Source of the DNA: Paracoccus aeridis
GTDB lineage: Bacteria > Pseudomonadota > Alphaproteobacteria > Rhodobacterales > Rhodobacteraceae
Direction of reading: 5' to 3'
Length of the DNA stretch: 46,669 nt
Assembly: GCF_004923205.2 (NCBI RefSeq)
Contig: NZ_SELD02000003.1
Span: 1-46,669, forward strand
Part shown: positions 29,241 to 38,202 of the stretch, piece by piece
How positions within the stretch are numbered: the first letter of the stretch is position 1
Layout of the letters: each line of letters begins with the position of its first letter
The notes under the pieces: generated by a model
Seen by the model: only the letters and a program-made list of their open reading frames with translations
Told to the model about the DNA's origin: nothing
The model's database searches: none
Program-made: the position numbers and the translations under genes

Positions 29241-30338
29241 TCACCCGATCGTACCCCGCACGCCGCCGGTCTGCGCCCGGTCCAGCAGCAGGTGGTCGAG
29301 GATCACGCAGGCCGCCATCGCCTCGGCCACCGGGACCGCGCGGATGCCGACGCAGGGGTCGTGCCGGCCCTTGGTGATCAGGTCGATCTCGCGCCCCGTC
29401 GCCTCGATCGTGCGCCGCGGCGTCAGGATCGAGCTGGTGGGTTTCACCGCGAAGCGCACCACGATGTCCTGCCCGGTGGAAATCCCGCCGAGGATCCCGC
29501 CGGCGTGGTTCGACAGGAACTCGGGGCCCCGCGGCCCCATGCGGATCTCGTCGGCGTTCTCGGTGCCGCGCAGCGCCGCGGCCGCCATCCCCTCGCCGAT
29601 CTCGACGCCCTTGACGGCGTTGATCGACATCATCGCGGCCGCAAGATCGGTGTCGAGCTTGCCGTAGACCGGAGCCCCCAGACCCGGGGGGCAGCCCTGT
29701 ACCAGCACCTCGACCACGGCGCCGACGCTGTCCTGGTTCTTGCGGATGGCGTTGAGGTAGTCCGTCCACTCCGCCACCGCGCCCGGGTCGGGGCAGAAGA
29801 AGTCGTTGCGCCCGATCTCATCGAGGTCGATCCGGTCGCGGTCGATCGAAAGCGTACCGATCTGCACCATGTAGCCCGTGATCCGCAGCTTCGGGGTCAG
29901 TTCGCGCAGCACCGCCTGCGCGACGCCCCCGGCAGCGACCCGCGCCGCCGTCTCGCGCGCGCTGGACCGGCCACCGCCGCGATAGTCGCGGTGGCCGTAT
30001 TTCAGGTGATAGGTGATGTCGGCATGCCCCGGCCGGAACGCCTGCGCGATCTCGCCATAGTCGCGCGACCGCTGGTCGGTGTTCTCGATCATCAGCTGGA
30101 TCGGCGTCCCGGTCGTCCGCCCCTCGAACACGCCCGAGAGGATGCGGACGGCGTCCGCCTCCTGCCGCTGCGTGGTCATCTTGGACTGCCCCGGCCGGCG
30201 CCGGTCGAGGAAGGGCTGGATGGAGCCCTCGTCCAGCGGGACGTTCGGCGGGCAGCCGTCAACGGTTGCGCCCAAAGCGGGGCCGTGGCTCTCGCCCCAG
30301 GTGGTGAAGGTGAAGATGCGGCCGAAGGTGTTGGTCAT
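29241..30338 (-). CDS. aroC: chorismate synthase
   Basis: AroC makes chorismate from 5-enolpyruvylshikimate-3-phosphate in a reaction that needs reduced FMN and is the last step of the shikimate pathway. The 365 residues contain the three family signatures: GESHGPALG near residue 15, [20 protein letters not shown] and [14 protein letters not shown] near residue 125, and [15 protein letters not shown] later. GGAG lies nine bases before the ATG. It provides the substrate for the chorismate mutase at 18532. The 189 bases before the next gene show no structure that I can name. Confidence 0.97.
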   Translation of the reverse strand: MTNTFGRIFTFTTWGESHGPALGATVDGCPPNVPLDEGSIQPFLDRRRPGQSKMTTQRQEADAVRILSGVFEGRTTGTPIQLMIENTDQRSRDYGEIAQAFRPGHADITYHLKYGHRDYRGGGRSSARETAARVAAGGVAQAVLRELTPKLRITGYMVQIGTLSIDRDRIDLDEIGRNDFFCPDPGAVAEWTDYLNAIRKNQDSVGAVVEVLVQGCPPGLGAPVYGKLDTDLAAAMMSINAVKGVEIGEGMAAAALRGTENADEIRMGPRGPEFLSNHAGGILGGISTGQDIVVRFAVKPTSSILTPRRTIEATGREIDLITKGRHDPCVGIRAVPVAEAMAACVILDHLLLDRAQTGGVRGTIG

Positions 30339-30527
30339 GTGCGGGAACTCCGTTGGGTTCCGTTTACGCGAGGGGTGGGGGCGGGGGAAGGGTGGGGCGA
30401 TGCACGGGCGGTGCGAACGCCGCCTTCACCGGCCGTAGACGCGCGCACGAGTGACACCGCATCACGCAGGGGCGCGCACGGGCGGGCTTACGAAAGCCGA
30501 CACCGCGAGGCGATCAACTATCACGAC

Positions 30528-30974
30528 ATGGCTGACGCGATGCGGCGGCTGAAATGGGACCTGCATCAGAAGGTCCTAACCGAGGGGCGCATCCCCGAGG
30601 CCTGGCACGAGATCGCGCAGGAACGCGGCGCGGCGAAACGCATCCGGGTGACCATCGCGCTGGAGGAGGACGTGGTCCGCTTCTTCCGCGGCATGGGCGA
30701 GGGCTATGGCCCCCGCATGAACGCGGTGCTGCGCGCCTTCATGCACGCGCGGCTGGCGGGCCTGCTGCGCGGGGGCGAGACGATGGACTATCTGTCGAGG
30801 CGCGAGGGGGAGGGGCTGGACGGCCGCAAGCCGGGCTGGGGCGAGGCGCAGGCGGCCTACGAGGACCTCGGCCCCGACGCCGCCCGGCTGATGAGCGACG
30901 AGCGGGGGGTGCCGCTGGGCGAGGAGAAGCGCTCAGGCCGCGCGGACACGATGGCGTCGTTGAGGGGGAGGTAG
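30528..30974 (+). CDS. BrnA-type antitoxin-like protein, no BrnT partner
   Basis: The 148 residues contain a segment like the BrnA antitoxin domain: RIRVTIALEEDVVRFFRGMGEGYGPRMNAVLRAFM (30640-30740 or so), a ribbon-helix-helix-type fold for DNA binding and toxin neutralisation. An N-terminal region with MRRLKWDLHQKVLTEG and an acidic C-terminal tail surround it. No BrnT-like toxin gene lies on either side. The start is uncertain: ATG 30528 lacks a clear ribosome site, ATG 30540 and GTG 30411 are in frame alternatives. Base composition is that of the host chromosome, so it may be an old resident and not part of the AT-rich cassette that follows. Confidence 0.65.
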   Translation: MADAMRRLKWDLHQKVLTEGRIPEAWHEIAQERGAAKRIRVTIALEEDVVRFFRGMGEGYGPRMNAVLRAFMHARLAGLLRGGETMDYLSRREGEGLDGRKPGWGEAQAAYEDLGPDAARLMSDERGVPLGEEKRSGRADTMASLRGR

Positions 30975-30996
30975 GGGGGGTACCCCACCATACTTG

Positions 30997-31632
30997 CTAT
31001 ATTTTTCCTTCAAAGCGGGGCCGAGCTGCTAACACCGCCTCTACCTGGCTGACCGAGCGAGCCCAATTTGCTGTCTCTGGGCACATCCAATCGATGACCT
31101 CCAACACCTCTTGGTGGAAGGCGGCGAGATCTCGATCAAAGACGGGTTCATGGTGGGCGATTCTGTTACGCAAACGACGTATTGCGTTGATACGCTGGTG
31201 TACAATTCTCCGCGCTCGTCCACCTTGAGCGCCAAAGGCGCGGAATGCAGCGCGACGCCAAAGGTTCTTGTCGTACGACTGGTTTAGTAGACCAACCCAG
31301 AAGGCGAACTTGAGCTCAGCTATCAAGTTGCCTCTAGGGGCGTTTGGAGCCAGAGAGCGCTGAGCGTCTACAATCGCACTCAGCGAGTAATCATTCAACG
31401 GCGCTGTAGATGGAGAGGCTAGCCAGCGCTCATCGTAAGCTTCGCTCAAAGCAGCATCCAAGCGGTTACGCATGCATACCTCTAATATGTGGAGAACCTC
31501 ATAGAAGGCTGAGGAGCAACGCATATTCCACTCATACAATGCCAATGCGTCGCCTAAGTGCTCAGTTGAGTGAGCATGATACTTAGCGAGCCTGTCTGAA
31601 GAGATACTCGTCACAAGTGCGTTAGAAGGCAT
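30997..31632 (-). CDS. Abi family protein with HEPN motif
   Basis: This is a 211-residue helical protein of the Abi-like group linked to abortive infection. The opening LAKYHAHSTEHLGDALALYEWN and the central LKFAFWVGLLNQSY fit the family. The C-terminal RNRIAHHEPVF (from residue 155) is the R-N-x3-H signature of HEPN RNases. So it may be an RNA-cutting toxin acting after phage infection; that is inference. The start is uncertain: ATG 31632 has AGGAGG about 20 bases upstream, while a GTG at 31689 would add 19 residues and begin at the foot of a hairpin. The DNA is visibly AT-richer than its neighbours, which suggests transfer. A structured RNA region lies directly upstream on the same strand. 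Confidence 0.8.
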   Translation of the reverse strand: MPSNALVTSISSDRLAKYHAHSTEHLGDALALYEWNMRCSSAFYEVLHILEVCMRNRLDAALSEAYDERWLASPSTAPLNDYSLSAIVDAQRSLAPNAPRGNLIAELKFAFWVGLLNQSYDKNLWRRAAFRAFGAQGGRARRIVHQRINAIRRLRNRIAHHEPVFDRDLAAFHQEVLEVIDWMCPETANWARSVSQVEAVLAARPRFEGKI

Positions 31633-31687
31633 GGGACGCAGATTTATCTTGACCTCCTGCCTGCAAGAGCATAAATAGGCAAAGTAC

Positions 31688-31738
31688 ACCCCGGCTTCGC
31701 CTCTGTCCCTTGGAGAACAAGGCTCACGCTGCCGGGGT
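31688..31738 (-). promoter_or_regulatory. leader hairpin at the 5' edge of the Abi gene
   Basis: On the minus strand ACCCCGGC (31738-31731) can pair with GCCGGGGT (31695-31688), enclosing an inner hairpin CCTTG-TTCTC-CAAGG (31722-31708). The outer stem ends at the possible GTG start (31689). The same ACCCCGGC can instead pair with a second GCCGGGGT at 31800-31793 inside the tRNA-like element, so two exclusive folds exist. Confidence 0.5.
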
Positions 31739-31745
31739 CAGTCAC

Positions 31746-31815
31746 TGGTGGAGCTAGAGGGGATCGAACCCTCCGGGAAAGTTTCTCACGCCACCCCGGC
31801 AACCATGCTAGCCCC
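31746..31815 (-). ncRNA. compact tRNA-like element with encoded CCA
   Basis: On the minus strand GGGGCTA (31815-31809) pairs with TAGCTCC (31756-31750) as a seven-base acceptor stem with one G-U. A discriminator A and encoded CCA (31749-31746) follow. A perfect T arm, GAGGG-TTCGATC-CCCTC (31773-31757), has the canonical T loop. Between them lie only 35 bases: GCA-TGGT-TGC, then CGGG with a 17-base loop and CCCG, filling the space exactly. A normal tRNA needs about 41 and an anticodon arm, which is not recognisable. It could be a tmRNA-like acceptor domain, a decayed tRNA, an integration-site remnant or a functional RNA of the adjacent Abi gene. No tag-peptide reading frame was found. Confidence 0.45.
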
Positions 31816-31816
31816 A

Positions 31817-31843
31817 ACAACGCCCCGCTCTGCGGGGCGTTGT
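31817..31843 (-). other. 12-bp perfect hairpin just before the tRNA-like element
   Basis: ACAACGCCCCGC (31817-31828) and GCGGGGCGTTGT (31832-31843) pair perfectly around a three-base loop. It starts one base beyond the acceptor stem of the tRNA-like element. It has no T-run on either strand. It could end transcription from the winged-helix gene, whose stop is 55 bases upstream on the same strand, or form the 5' domain of a longer RNA. Confidence 0.6.
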
Positions 31844-31898
31844 CATATCGTATGTGCATCAGAAAAAACTCTAAGTCAAGACTTCGCAGGGAAGAATC

Positions 31899-32336
31899 TT
31901 AAGACTTCCTGGGTGAGGACTCTGACTGCCTGTCGGAGGGGAGCAGCCACATCTTTGAGTGAGGATTGTAAGTCAACTCGCCGCTGTCCTTGAGTCTAGA
32001 CAACTGCGGCGACAAGCTGGTTCGCTCTAAGTTTCTGTCGAAGTCATTGTTTATCCAAGACAAAATCTCACGTGCGGATGCGCTTTCACGACCTCTCCGC
32101 TTCATCACGTCAAGGGCCATGTCCTTGATCGTGAGCTTTCTGCTCGGTCGTTGGGCAGGTGTGCTTGCAGCCTCGCCTTCAGCAGACGTTTCTGGCGCGC
32201 CTGATTTTTTAGGAGTTTCTTGAAGGAGCAGGTCTCTTAGTGACTCAATCTCTTTAAGGCGAGCTTGTAATAGAGTGATCTCTCTATGCAGCTCCTGAGC
32301 GCGCCGCGTCAGCGTAGAAATTAAGCTCTCCGACAT
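31899..32336 (-). CDS. coiled-coil and winged-helix protein, possible regulator
   Basis: I do not recognise a named family. The 145 residues comprise a coiled coil (about 5-38, RRAQELHREITLLQARLKEI), a Ser/Pro/Ala-rich linker, and a C-terminal domain from TIKDMALDVMKRRGRES. That domain looks like a small winged helix: SAREILSWINNDF, then LSPQLSRLKDSGELTYN and a short strand. It could bind DNA as a dimer. Start 32336 follows AGGGAGC by seven bases; a TTG at 32390 falls inside the -35 box. Base composition is AT-rich like the Abi gene downstream on the same strand. A role as autoregulator of the cassette is inference. Confidence 0.7.
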   Translation of the reverse strand: MSESLISTLTRRAQELHREITLLQARLKEIESLRDLLLQETPKKSGAPETSAEGEAASTPAQRPSRKLTIKDMALDVMKRRGRESASAREILSWINNDFDRNLERTSLSPQLSRLKDSGELTYNPHSKMWLLPSDRQSESSPRKS

Positions 32337-32361
32337 GACGCGCTCCCTAAAAACTCGATTC

Positions 32362-32413
32362 AGTCTAACTCTTCTTGGGAGGTAAGTCAAAAAAGACTTA
32401 GTCTATATATAGA
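32362..32413 (-). promoter_or_regulatory. promoter of the winged-helix gene with inverted repeats
   Basis: On the minus strand TTGACT (32390-32385), 17 bases, and TAGACT (32367-32362) form a good sigma70 promoter 26 bases before the ATG. TAAGTC-N6-GACTTA (32383-32400) overlaps the -35. The perfect 12-base palindrome TCTATATATAGA (32402-32413) lies just beyond. A similar TAAGTC-AA-GACTT repeat is at 31872-31884, ahead of the RNA/Abi part. Confidence 0.55.
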
Positions 32414-32452
32414 GCAGGGAGCGAAGACTATTCTATATCTTGTGACCGCCTC

Positions 32453-35400
32453 TCACCCCTGCAACGTCCTGACCCCCACATCCCCCTCGGCTCGTGACGC
32501 AATCGCGGCCACGGCTGCAATCGCCCCGGCCGCCGTCGTGAAGTAGGGGATCTTGTCGTACAGCGCGACAGACCGGATATCACGCGAATCCGCGATCGCC
32601 TGCGCGCCTTCCGTCGTGTTCAGGACCATCGCGATGTCGCCGTTCTTCAGGCGGTCCACGATGTTCGGGCGGCCTTCGTAGACCTTGTTGACCGGCTCGG
32701 CCTCCACCCCCGCCTCGCGCAGGAACCCGGCGGTGCCGCGGGTGGCGGTCAGGGCGAAGCCCATCGACACCAGGTCGCGCATAGCCGCGGCCATCTCGGG
32801 CGTCTTGTCGGCGTCCTTGACCGAGACGAAGACCCGGCCAGCGTCCGGCAGGTGCGTCCCCGCGCCCATCTGGGCCTTGAGGAAGGCGCGGGGGAAGTTG
32901 CGGTCCCAGCCCATGACCTCGCCGGTCGAGCGCATCTCGGGGCCCAGCAGCGTGTCGACGCCGGGGAAGCGGGCGAAGGGCAGCACGACCTCCTTGACCG
33001 AGAACCAGGGCGTGATCGGGTCGGCCAGCGTCAGCGGGTCGGCATAGGGCAGGGGCGTGTCGGGGCCGACGCCCTGGGCGTAGGGGGCGCGGTGGGGAAA
33101 GGCCTCCATCGGCTCACCCGCCATCAGCCGCGCCGCGATGGAAGCGATGGCGCTGTCGGTCGCCTTCGCCACGAACGGCACGGTGCGGGATGCGCGCGGG
33201 TTCACCTCCAGCACGTAGATCGCGCCGTCCTTGATCGCGAACTGCACGTTCATGAGGCCGACGACGTTCAGGGCCAGCGCCATCGCGACGGTCTGCCGCT
33301 TCAGCTCGGCGATTGTCTCGTCGTCCAGGGTATGCGGGGGCAGCGAGCAGGCGCTGTCGCCCGAATGGACGCCCGCCTCCTCGATATGCTCCATGATGCC
33401 CGCGACATGGACGGTGCGACCGTCCGACAGGGCGTCGACGTCAAGCTCGATCGCGCCGGACAGGTAGCTGTCGAGCAGCACCGGGTTCCGGCCCGACACC
33501 TGCACCGCGGTGGTGATGTAGCGGTTGAGGTGGTCCATGTCGCGCACGATCTCCATCGCGCGGCCGCCCAGCACGTAGGAGGGGCGGATCACCAGCGGGA
33601 ACCCGACCCGTCCGGCGATCTCGCGCGCCTCGTCGGCGCTGCGGGCGATGCCGTTCACGGGTTGCTTCAACCCGAGCTCGTGGAGGAGCTTCTGGAACCG
33701 CTCGCGGTCCTCGGCCAGATCGATGGCGTCGGGCGTGGTGCCGAGGATCGGGATCCCCTCGTCCTTCAGCGCCTGCGCGAGCTTCAGGGGCGTCTGCCCG
33801 CCGAACTGCACGATGACGCCGTGAAGCGTCCCGTTCTCCTGCTCGACGCGCAGGATTTCAAGGACGTGCTCCAGCGTCAGCGGCTCGAAATACAGGCGGT
33901 CCGAGGTGTCGTAGTCGGTGCTGACCGTCTCGGGGTTGCAGTTGACCATGATGGTCTCGAACCCGGCGTTGGTGAGCGCGAAGCAGGCGTGGCAGCAGCA
34001 ATAGTCGAACTCGATCCCCTGGCCGATCCGATTCGGACCGCCGCCGAGGATCACGACCTTCCTGCGGTCCGACGGCCATGCCTCGTCCTCGACGTCGCCC
34101 ATCGCGGGGGATTCGTAGGTCGAATACATGTAGGGCGTCTGCGCCTCGAACTCGGCGGCGCAGGTGTCGATGCGCTTGAACACGGGCAGGATGCCCGCGC
34201 CGTGGCGGATGCGGCGAACCTCGGTTTCCGGCCGGTCGATCAGGTGGGCAAGGCGGGCGTCGCTGAAGCCCATCATCTTGATGCGGCGCAGCCCCTCGGC
34301 GTCGGACGGCAGGCCGTGGTGGCGGATCTCGTGCTCGGCGTCGACGATCTCGCGGATGCGGGCGAGGAACCAGGGGTCGAACTTCGTCACCGCGTTGATG
34401 TCGTCGTCCGACAGGCCCGCGCGCATGGATTCCGCGATGACGCGGATGCGGTCCGGCGTGGCGCGGGACAGCGCCTTGATGAAGGCCGGGCGGCCCTCCT
34501 CGGCCGCGCCCTCGATCGGGATCTCGTCAAGGCCGGTCAGGCCGTTCTCCATCGAGGCGAGCGCCTTCTGGAGCGATTCATGGAAGGTGCGGCCGATCGC
34601 CATGACCTCGCCCACGGATTTCATCGCCGTGGTCAGCTCGGGCTTCGAGCCCGGGAACTTCTCGAACGCGAAGCGCGGGATCTTGGTCACGACGTAGTCG
34701 ATGGACGGCTCGAAGCTTGCGGGCGTTACGCGGGTGATGTCGTTGTCGAGCTCGTCCAGCGTGTAGCCGACCGCGAGCTTGGCCGCGACCTTGGCGATCG
34801 GGAAGCCGGTGGCCTTGGACGCGAGCGCCGAGGAGCGGCTGACGCGCGGGTTCATCTCGATCACGACCATGCGGCCATCGGCGGGGTTGACGGCCCACTG
34901 CACGTTGGAGCCGCCGGTCTCCACCCCGATCTCGCGCAGGACGGCGATGGATGCCGACCGCATCCGCTGGTATTCGCGGTCGGTGAGCGTGAGCGCGGGC
35001 GCGACGGTCATGGAATCGCCGGTGTGGACGCCCATCGGGTCCACGTTCTCGATCGAGCAGACGATGATGGCGTTGTCGGCGCGGTCGCGCACCACCTCCA
35101 TCTCGTATTCCTTCCAGCCGAGCAGGCTTTCGTCGATGAGCACCTGCGCCACGGGCGAGGCGTCGAGGCCGGACCGCACGATCGCCTCGTAGTCGTCGCG
35201 GTTGTAGGCGACGCCGCCCCCCGTTCCGCCAAGGGTGAAGGCGGGGCGGATGATCGCGGGCAGGCCGACGCTGTCCAGCGCCTCCATCGCCTGCGCGACG
35301 CCGGCGGCGATGTCGTGCTTGCCGCTCGGCAGCTTCGGGGCGGACACGATCGTGGCGCGCGGGTTTTCCAGCCCGATCCGGTCCATCGCCTCGCGGAAGA

Positions 35401-35791
35401 GCGCCCGGTCCTCCGCCATCTCGATGGCGGAACGCTGCGCGCCGATCAACTCGACGCCGTATTTCTCCAGCACGCCCATGTCGGCCAGCGCCAGCGCGGT
35501 GTTCAGCGCCGTCTGCCCGCCCATGGTCGGCAGCAGCGCGTCGGGACGTTCGGCGGCGATGATCTTTTCCACCACCTCGGGGGTGATCGGCTCGATGTAG
35601 GTGGCGTCCGCCATGCCGGGGTCGGTCATGATCGTCGCAGGGTTCGAGTTCACGAGGATGACGCGGTAGCCTTCCTCGCGCAGCGCCTTGCAGGCCTGGG
35701 CGCCGGAATAGTCGAACTCGCAGGCCTGGCCGATCACGATGGGACCGGCGCCGATGATGAGGATCGAGGAAATGTCGGTTCTTTTCGGCAT
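32453..35791 (-). CDS. carB: carbamoyl-phosphate synthase large subunit
   Basis: CarB makes carbamoyl phosphate for arginine and pyrimidines from bicarbonate, two ATP and ammonia delivered by CarA. The 1112 residues show the two homologous halves: the first starts with [23 protein letters not shown] and the second near [19 protein letters not shown]. Each has an ATP-grasp fold ([23 protein letters not shown]). The C-terminal 140 residues or so form the allosteric domain with FVSVKDADK. It is about 40 residues longer than the E. coli enzyme. GAGGAAAC precedes the ATG. carA is not in the window. Its stop lies just beside the AT-rich cassette, so the boundary is at about 32450. Confidence 0.97.
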   Translation of the reverse strand: MPKRTDISSILIIGAGPIVIGQACEFDYSGAQACKALREEGYRVILVNSNPATIMTDPGMADATYIEPITPEVVEKIIAAERPDALLPTMGGQTALNTALALADMGVLEKYGVELIGAQRSAIEMAEDRALFREAMDRIGLENPRATIVSAPKLPSGKHDIAAGVAQAMEALDSVGLPAIIRPAFTLGGTGGGVAYNRDDYEAIVRSGLDASPVAQVLIDESLLGWKEYEMEVVRDRADNAIIVCSIENVDPMGVHTGDSMTVAPALTLTDREYQRMRSASIAVLREIGVETGGSNVQWAVNPADGRMVVIEMNPRVSRSSALASKATGFPIAKVAAKLAVGYTLDELDNDITRVTPASFEPSIDYVVTKIPRFAFEKFPGSKPELTTAMKSVGEVMAIGRTFHESLQKALASMENGLTGLDEIPIEGAAEEGRPAFIKALSRATPDRIRVIAESMRAGLSDDDINAVTKFDPWFLARIREIVDAEHEIRHHGLPSDAEGLRRIKMMGFSDARLAHLIDRPETEVRRIRHGAGILPVFKRIDTCAAEFEAQTPYMYSTYESPAMGDVEDEAWPSDRRKVVILGGGPNRIGQGIEFDYCCCHACFALTNAGFETIMVNCNPETVSTDYDTSDRLYFEPLTLEHVLEILRVEQENGTLHGVIVQFGGQTPLKLAQALKDEGIPILGTTPDAIDLAEDRERFQKLLHELGLKQPVNGIARSADEAREIAGRVGFPLVIRPSYVLGGRAMEIVRDMDHLNRYITTAVQVSGRNPVLLDSYLSGAIELDVDALSDGRTVHVAGIMEHIEEAGVHSGDSACSLPPHTLDDETIAELKRQTVAMALALNVVGLMNVQFAIKDGAIYVLEVNPRASRTVPFVAKATDSAIASIAARLMAGEPMEAFPHRAPYAQGVGPDTPLPYADPLTLADPITPWFSVKEVVLPFARFPGVDTLLGPEMRSTGEVMGWDRNFPRAFLKAQMGAGTHLPDAGRVFVSVKDADKTPEMAAAMRDLVSMGFALTATRGTAGFLREAGVEAEPVNKVYEGRPNIVDRLKNGDIAMVLNTTEGAQAIADSRDIRSVALYDKIPYFTTAAGAIAAVAAIASRAEGDVGVRTLQG

Positions 35792-35950
35792 GGGCTCGTT
35801 TCCTCGGGCTCGCGGCGGACAAATCGTCCGGGGTTATAGCTACCGACCGTCCGGGCGCAAGGGCGGCGGGACCGGTCGAGGAACGCCCGACAGGGGGGAA
35901 CGCCGGGGGTCCGCCCGCGTTGTGCGAAAGCCCCATGAACGAGGGTCCAG

Positions 35951-36205
35951 ATGTCGAACAACGAAGGCAACATCCAGAAGTCCGCTCGCTGGCACCGGCC
36001 CGCGATCATCGCGATCGTCGTTGCGCTGGCGCTGGCTGCGCTCGCGGCCGTGATCTTCGCCCCGATGGGGCGCAACGATGCGGGGCCGGGCGGCATCGCC
36101 GCGCCGGGCACCGATGCGCTGGCGCCCGCGACAACGCCGGGCGCCGAGCCGGTTCCGGGCGGCACCGGCACCACGACGACGACGACCACGCCCGCGACCA
36201 ACTGA
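35951..36205 (+). CDS. small single-span membrane protein
   Basis: This 84-residue protein has a short polar N-terminus, one membrane helix (IIAIVVALALAALAAVIFAP, residues 19-38), and a Gly/Pro/Thr-rich tail with a run of seven Thr. The tail is probably disordered and lies on the periplasmic side. I do not recognise a family. GAGGG precedes the ATG. It is divergent from carB and converges with pgk. The Thr run arises from ACGACG repeats and may vary in length between strains. Confidence 0.65.
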   Translation: MSNNEGNIQKSARWHRPAIIAIVVALALAALAAVIFAPMGRNDAGPGGIAAPGTDALAPATTPGAEPVPGGTGTTTTTTTPATN

Positions 36206-36273
36206 TCGCGGCCGCCTGGGCGCCGGCACCTGACCGGCGGGGCTGACCGCGACGGGCGCACGGCGAAAACGAA

Positions 36274-36296
36274 AAGGGCGGCCGGTGGCCGCCCTT
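36274..36296 (-). terminator. terminator of pgk
   Basis: AAGGGCGGCC (36274-36283) pairs with GGCCGCCCTT (36287-36296) around GGT. On the minus strand the stem is followed by TTCGTTTTCG, T-rich, 26 bases after the pgk stop. It may also serve the converging small gene. Confidence 0.8.
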
Positions 36297-36321
36297 CCTT
36301 CATTCCCCCGGCCTCCGGCGG

Positions 36322-37527
36322 TCAGCCGCTGCGGACATCCGCCAGCGCGGCGACCCCGGGCAGGTCCTTGCCTTCCATCCATTCCAGGAAGGCGCCCCCC
36401 GCGGTCGAGATGAAGGTGAAGTCGTCCGCGGCGCCCGCCTTGTTCAGCGCGGCCACGGTGTCGCCGCCGCCCGCGACCGACACCAGCCGGCCATCGCACG
36501 TCAGCTTCGCCGCCGCCGCCGCCGCCGCGTTGGTGGCCGCGTCGAAGGGCTGGATCTCGAACGCGCCCAGCGGGCCGTTCCACAGAAGCGTCCGGCACTG
36601 CGCGAACACCTCGCCGATCCGGGCCACGGTCTCGGGGCCCGCGTCCAGGATCATCGCGTCCGCCGGGCAGGCGTTGGCAGGCACGACGGAACTGTCGGCG
36701 TTCGCCTTGAACTCGCGCGCGACGACCACGTCCACCGGCAGGTGGATGGTGCAGCCGGCGGCCTGGGCCTTGTCGAGGATCGATCGCGCGGTGTCGGCCA
36801 TGTCGCGTTCGGCCAGGCTTTTCCCGACCTCGATCCCCTGCGCGACGAGGAAGGTGTTGGCCATGCCGCCGCCGATCACCAGGTGCTCGACCTTCTCGAT
36901 CAGGTTCGACAGCAGTTCGAGCTTGGTCGAGACCTTCGCGCCGCCCACGACCGCGACGACCGGCCGCTGCGGGTTGCCGAGCGCGGCGTCGAGCGCGTTC
37001 AGCTCCGCCTCCATCAACCGGCCGGCGGCGCTGGGCATCAGCCGCGCCAGCCCCTCGGTCGACCCGTGCGCGCGATGCGCGGCCGAGAAGGCGTCGTTCA
37101 CGTAAACCTCTCCCAGCGCGGCGAGCGACGCCACGAAGGTCGGGTCGTTGGCTTCCTCGCCGGGGTAGAAGCGGGTGTTCTCCAGCAGCAGGACGTCGCC
37201 CTTCTGAAGCTCCGCGACGGCGCGCTTGGCGGCGCCGCCGATCGCCTCGTCCGCGAACCCGACCTGCTGGCCAAGCGCCGCTTCCAGCGCGGGGACGATC
37301 TGCCTGAGGCTCATCGCGTCGACCCGCTTGCCCTTGGGGCGGTCGAAATGCGCCAGCAGGACCGGGATCCCGCCGCGGCCCTGGATGTCCTTCAGGGTCG
37401 GCACGATCTTCGCGATCCGGGTCGCGTCCGTGACCTGCCCGTTCTCGACGGGGACGTTCAGATCCACCCGCGTGAGGACGACCTTGCCGTCCATGTCGAG
37501 GTCGTCGATCGTGTTGAACCGGGCCAT
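36322..37527 (-). CDS. pgk: phosphoglycerate kinase
   Basis: Pgk interconverts 1,3-bisphosphoglycerate and 3-phosphoglycerate with ADP/ATP. The 401 residues begin with [26 protein letters not shown] and contain the substrate loop [23 protein letters not shown], the [17 protein letters not shown] hinge and the nucleotide end [11 protein letters not shown] and [12 protein letters not shown]. The start at 37527 follows AAGGGGA; upstream reading-through is not supported. In the FDRPKG loop Phe replaces the more usual Ser or Leu, a change often seen in alphaproteobacteria. It stands alone, without gap or fba beside it. Confidence 0.97.
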   Translation of the reverse strand: MARFNTIDDLDMDGKVVLTRVDLNVPVENGQVTDATRIAKIVPTLKDIQGRGGIPVLLAHFDRPKGKRVDAMSLRQIVPALEAALGQQVGFADEAIGGAAKRAVAELQKGDVLLLENTRFYPGEEANDPTFVASLAALGEVYVNDAFSAAHRAHGSTEGLARLMPSAAGRLMEAELNALDAALGNPQRPVVAVVGGAKVSTKLELLSNLIEKVEHLVIGGGMANTFLVAQGIEVGKSLAERDMADTARSILDKAQAAGCTIHLPVDVVVAREFKANADSSVVPANACPADAMILDAGPETVARIGEVFAQCRTLLWNGPLGAFEIQPFDAATNAAAAAAAKLTCDGRLVSVAGGGDTVAALNKAGAADDFTFISTAGGAFLEWMEGKDLPGVAALADVRSG

Positions 37528-37692
37528 GAAGGTCCCCTTTTCTGCGGCGTTCCGTGTGTGCTGCGCCTTACTGGCCGCAGATGACATTCGCGTCAACTGC
37601 CCGCGATGGCGGGCGACGGCCAGCCTTTCACCGCGTTGCCCTTGGCCGCACGGGCGCATAAGCCGGTGCAACATCACGCAAAGGAGGCCCGG

Positions 37693-38202
37693 ATGGCCGA
37701 CATCAAGGATCCCGAGAACACCATCATCATCGAGCTGAAGGACGGCCCGGTGGTGATCGAGCTTCTGCCCGACGTGGCGCCGAAGCACACGGCGCGCATG
37801 AAGGAGCTGGCGCGAGCGGGCAAGTACGACAACGTGGCCTTCCACCGCGTGATCGAGGGCTTCATGGCCCAGACCGGCGACGTGGAGCACGCGAACATGG
37901 AAGCCCGCTACAACCCCGGCCGCGCCGGGACGGGCGGGTCGGACCTGCCGGACCTGCCGGCCGAGTTCTCGAAGCTGCCGCACGAGCGCGGCACGATCGG
38001 GGCCGCGCGCAGCCAGAACCCGAACAGCGCCAACAGCCAGTTCTTCATCAACTTCAAGGACAACTCGTTCCTGAACGGCCAGTACACGGTCTACGGCCGC
38101 GTCCTGTCGGGGATGGAGCATGTCGACAAGATCGCCCGCGGCGAGCCGCCGGCGAACCCCGACCGCATGATCTCCGTGAAGGTGGCCGCCGATGTCCGGT
38201 AA
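37693..38202 (+). CDS. peptidyl-prolyl isomerase, cyclophilin type, cytoplasmic
   Basis: This 169-residue cyclophilin catalyses cis-trans isomerisation of X-Pro bonds. It carries [16 protein letters not shown] (active Arg and Phe), [19 protein letters not shown] and [18 protein letters not shown]. There is no signal peptide, so it should be cytoplasmic. AAGGAGG lies six bases before the ATG. Its stop overlaps the next gene, a second cyclophilin with a signal peptide, by 11 bases, so the two are co-translated. Compared with E. coli PpiB it lacks a segment near the N-terminus and has the insert [15 protein letters not shown]. Confidence 0.93.
   Translation: MADIKDPENTIIIELKDGPVVIELLPDVAPKHTARMKELARAGKYDNVAFHRVIEGFMAQTGDVEHANMEARYNPGRAGTGGSDLPDLPAEFSKLPHERGTIGAARSQNPNSANSQFFINFKDNSFLNGQYTVYGRVLSGMEHVDKIARGEPPANPDRMISVKVAADVR

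Noticed and set aside
31746..31815. Permuted two-piece tmRNA as known in alphaproteobacteria
   Set aside because: In the permuted gene the 5' acceptor strand comes after the CCA end; here GGGGCTA comes before it. No tag-peptide frame was found nearby. A tmRNA-derived fragment is still possible, so it is kept only as a tRNA-like element.
31748..31993. Plus-strand frame starting with ELEGIEPSG
   Set aside because: It reads across the antisense of the T arm and acceptor stem of the tRNA-like element, a well-known source of spurious open frames.
30975..32452. Integrative element or prophage remnant with att sites
   Set aside because: No integrase, transposase or clear flanking direct repeat was found, so only an AT-rich cassette is claimed.
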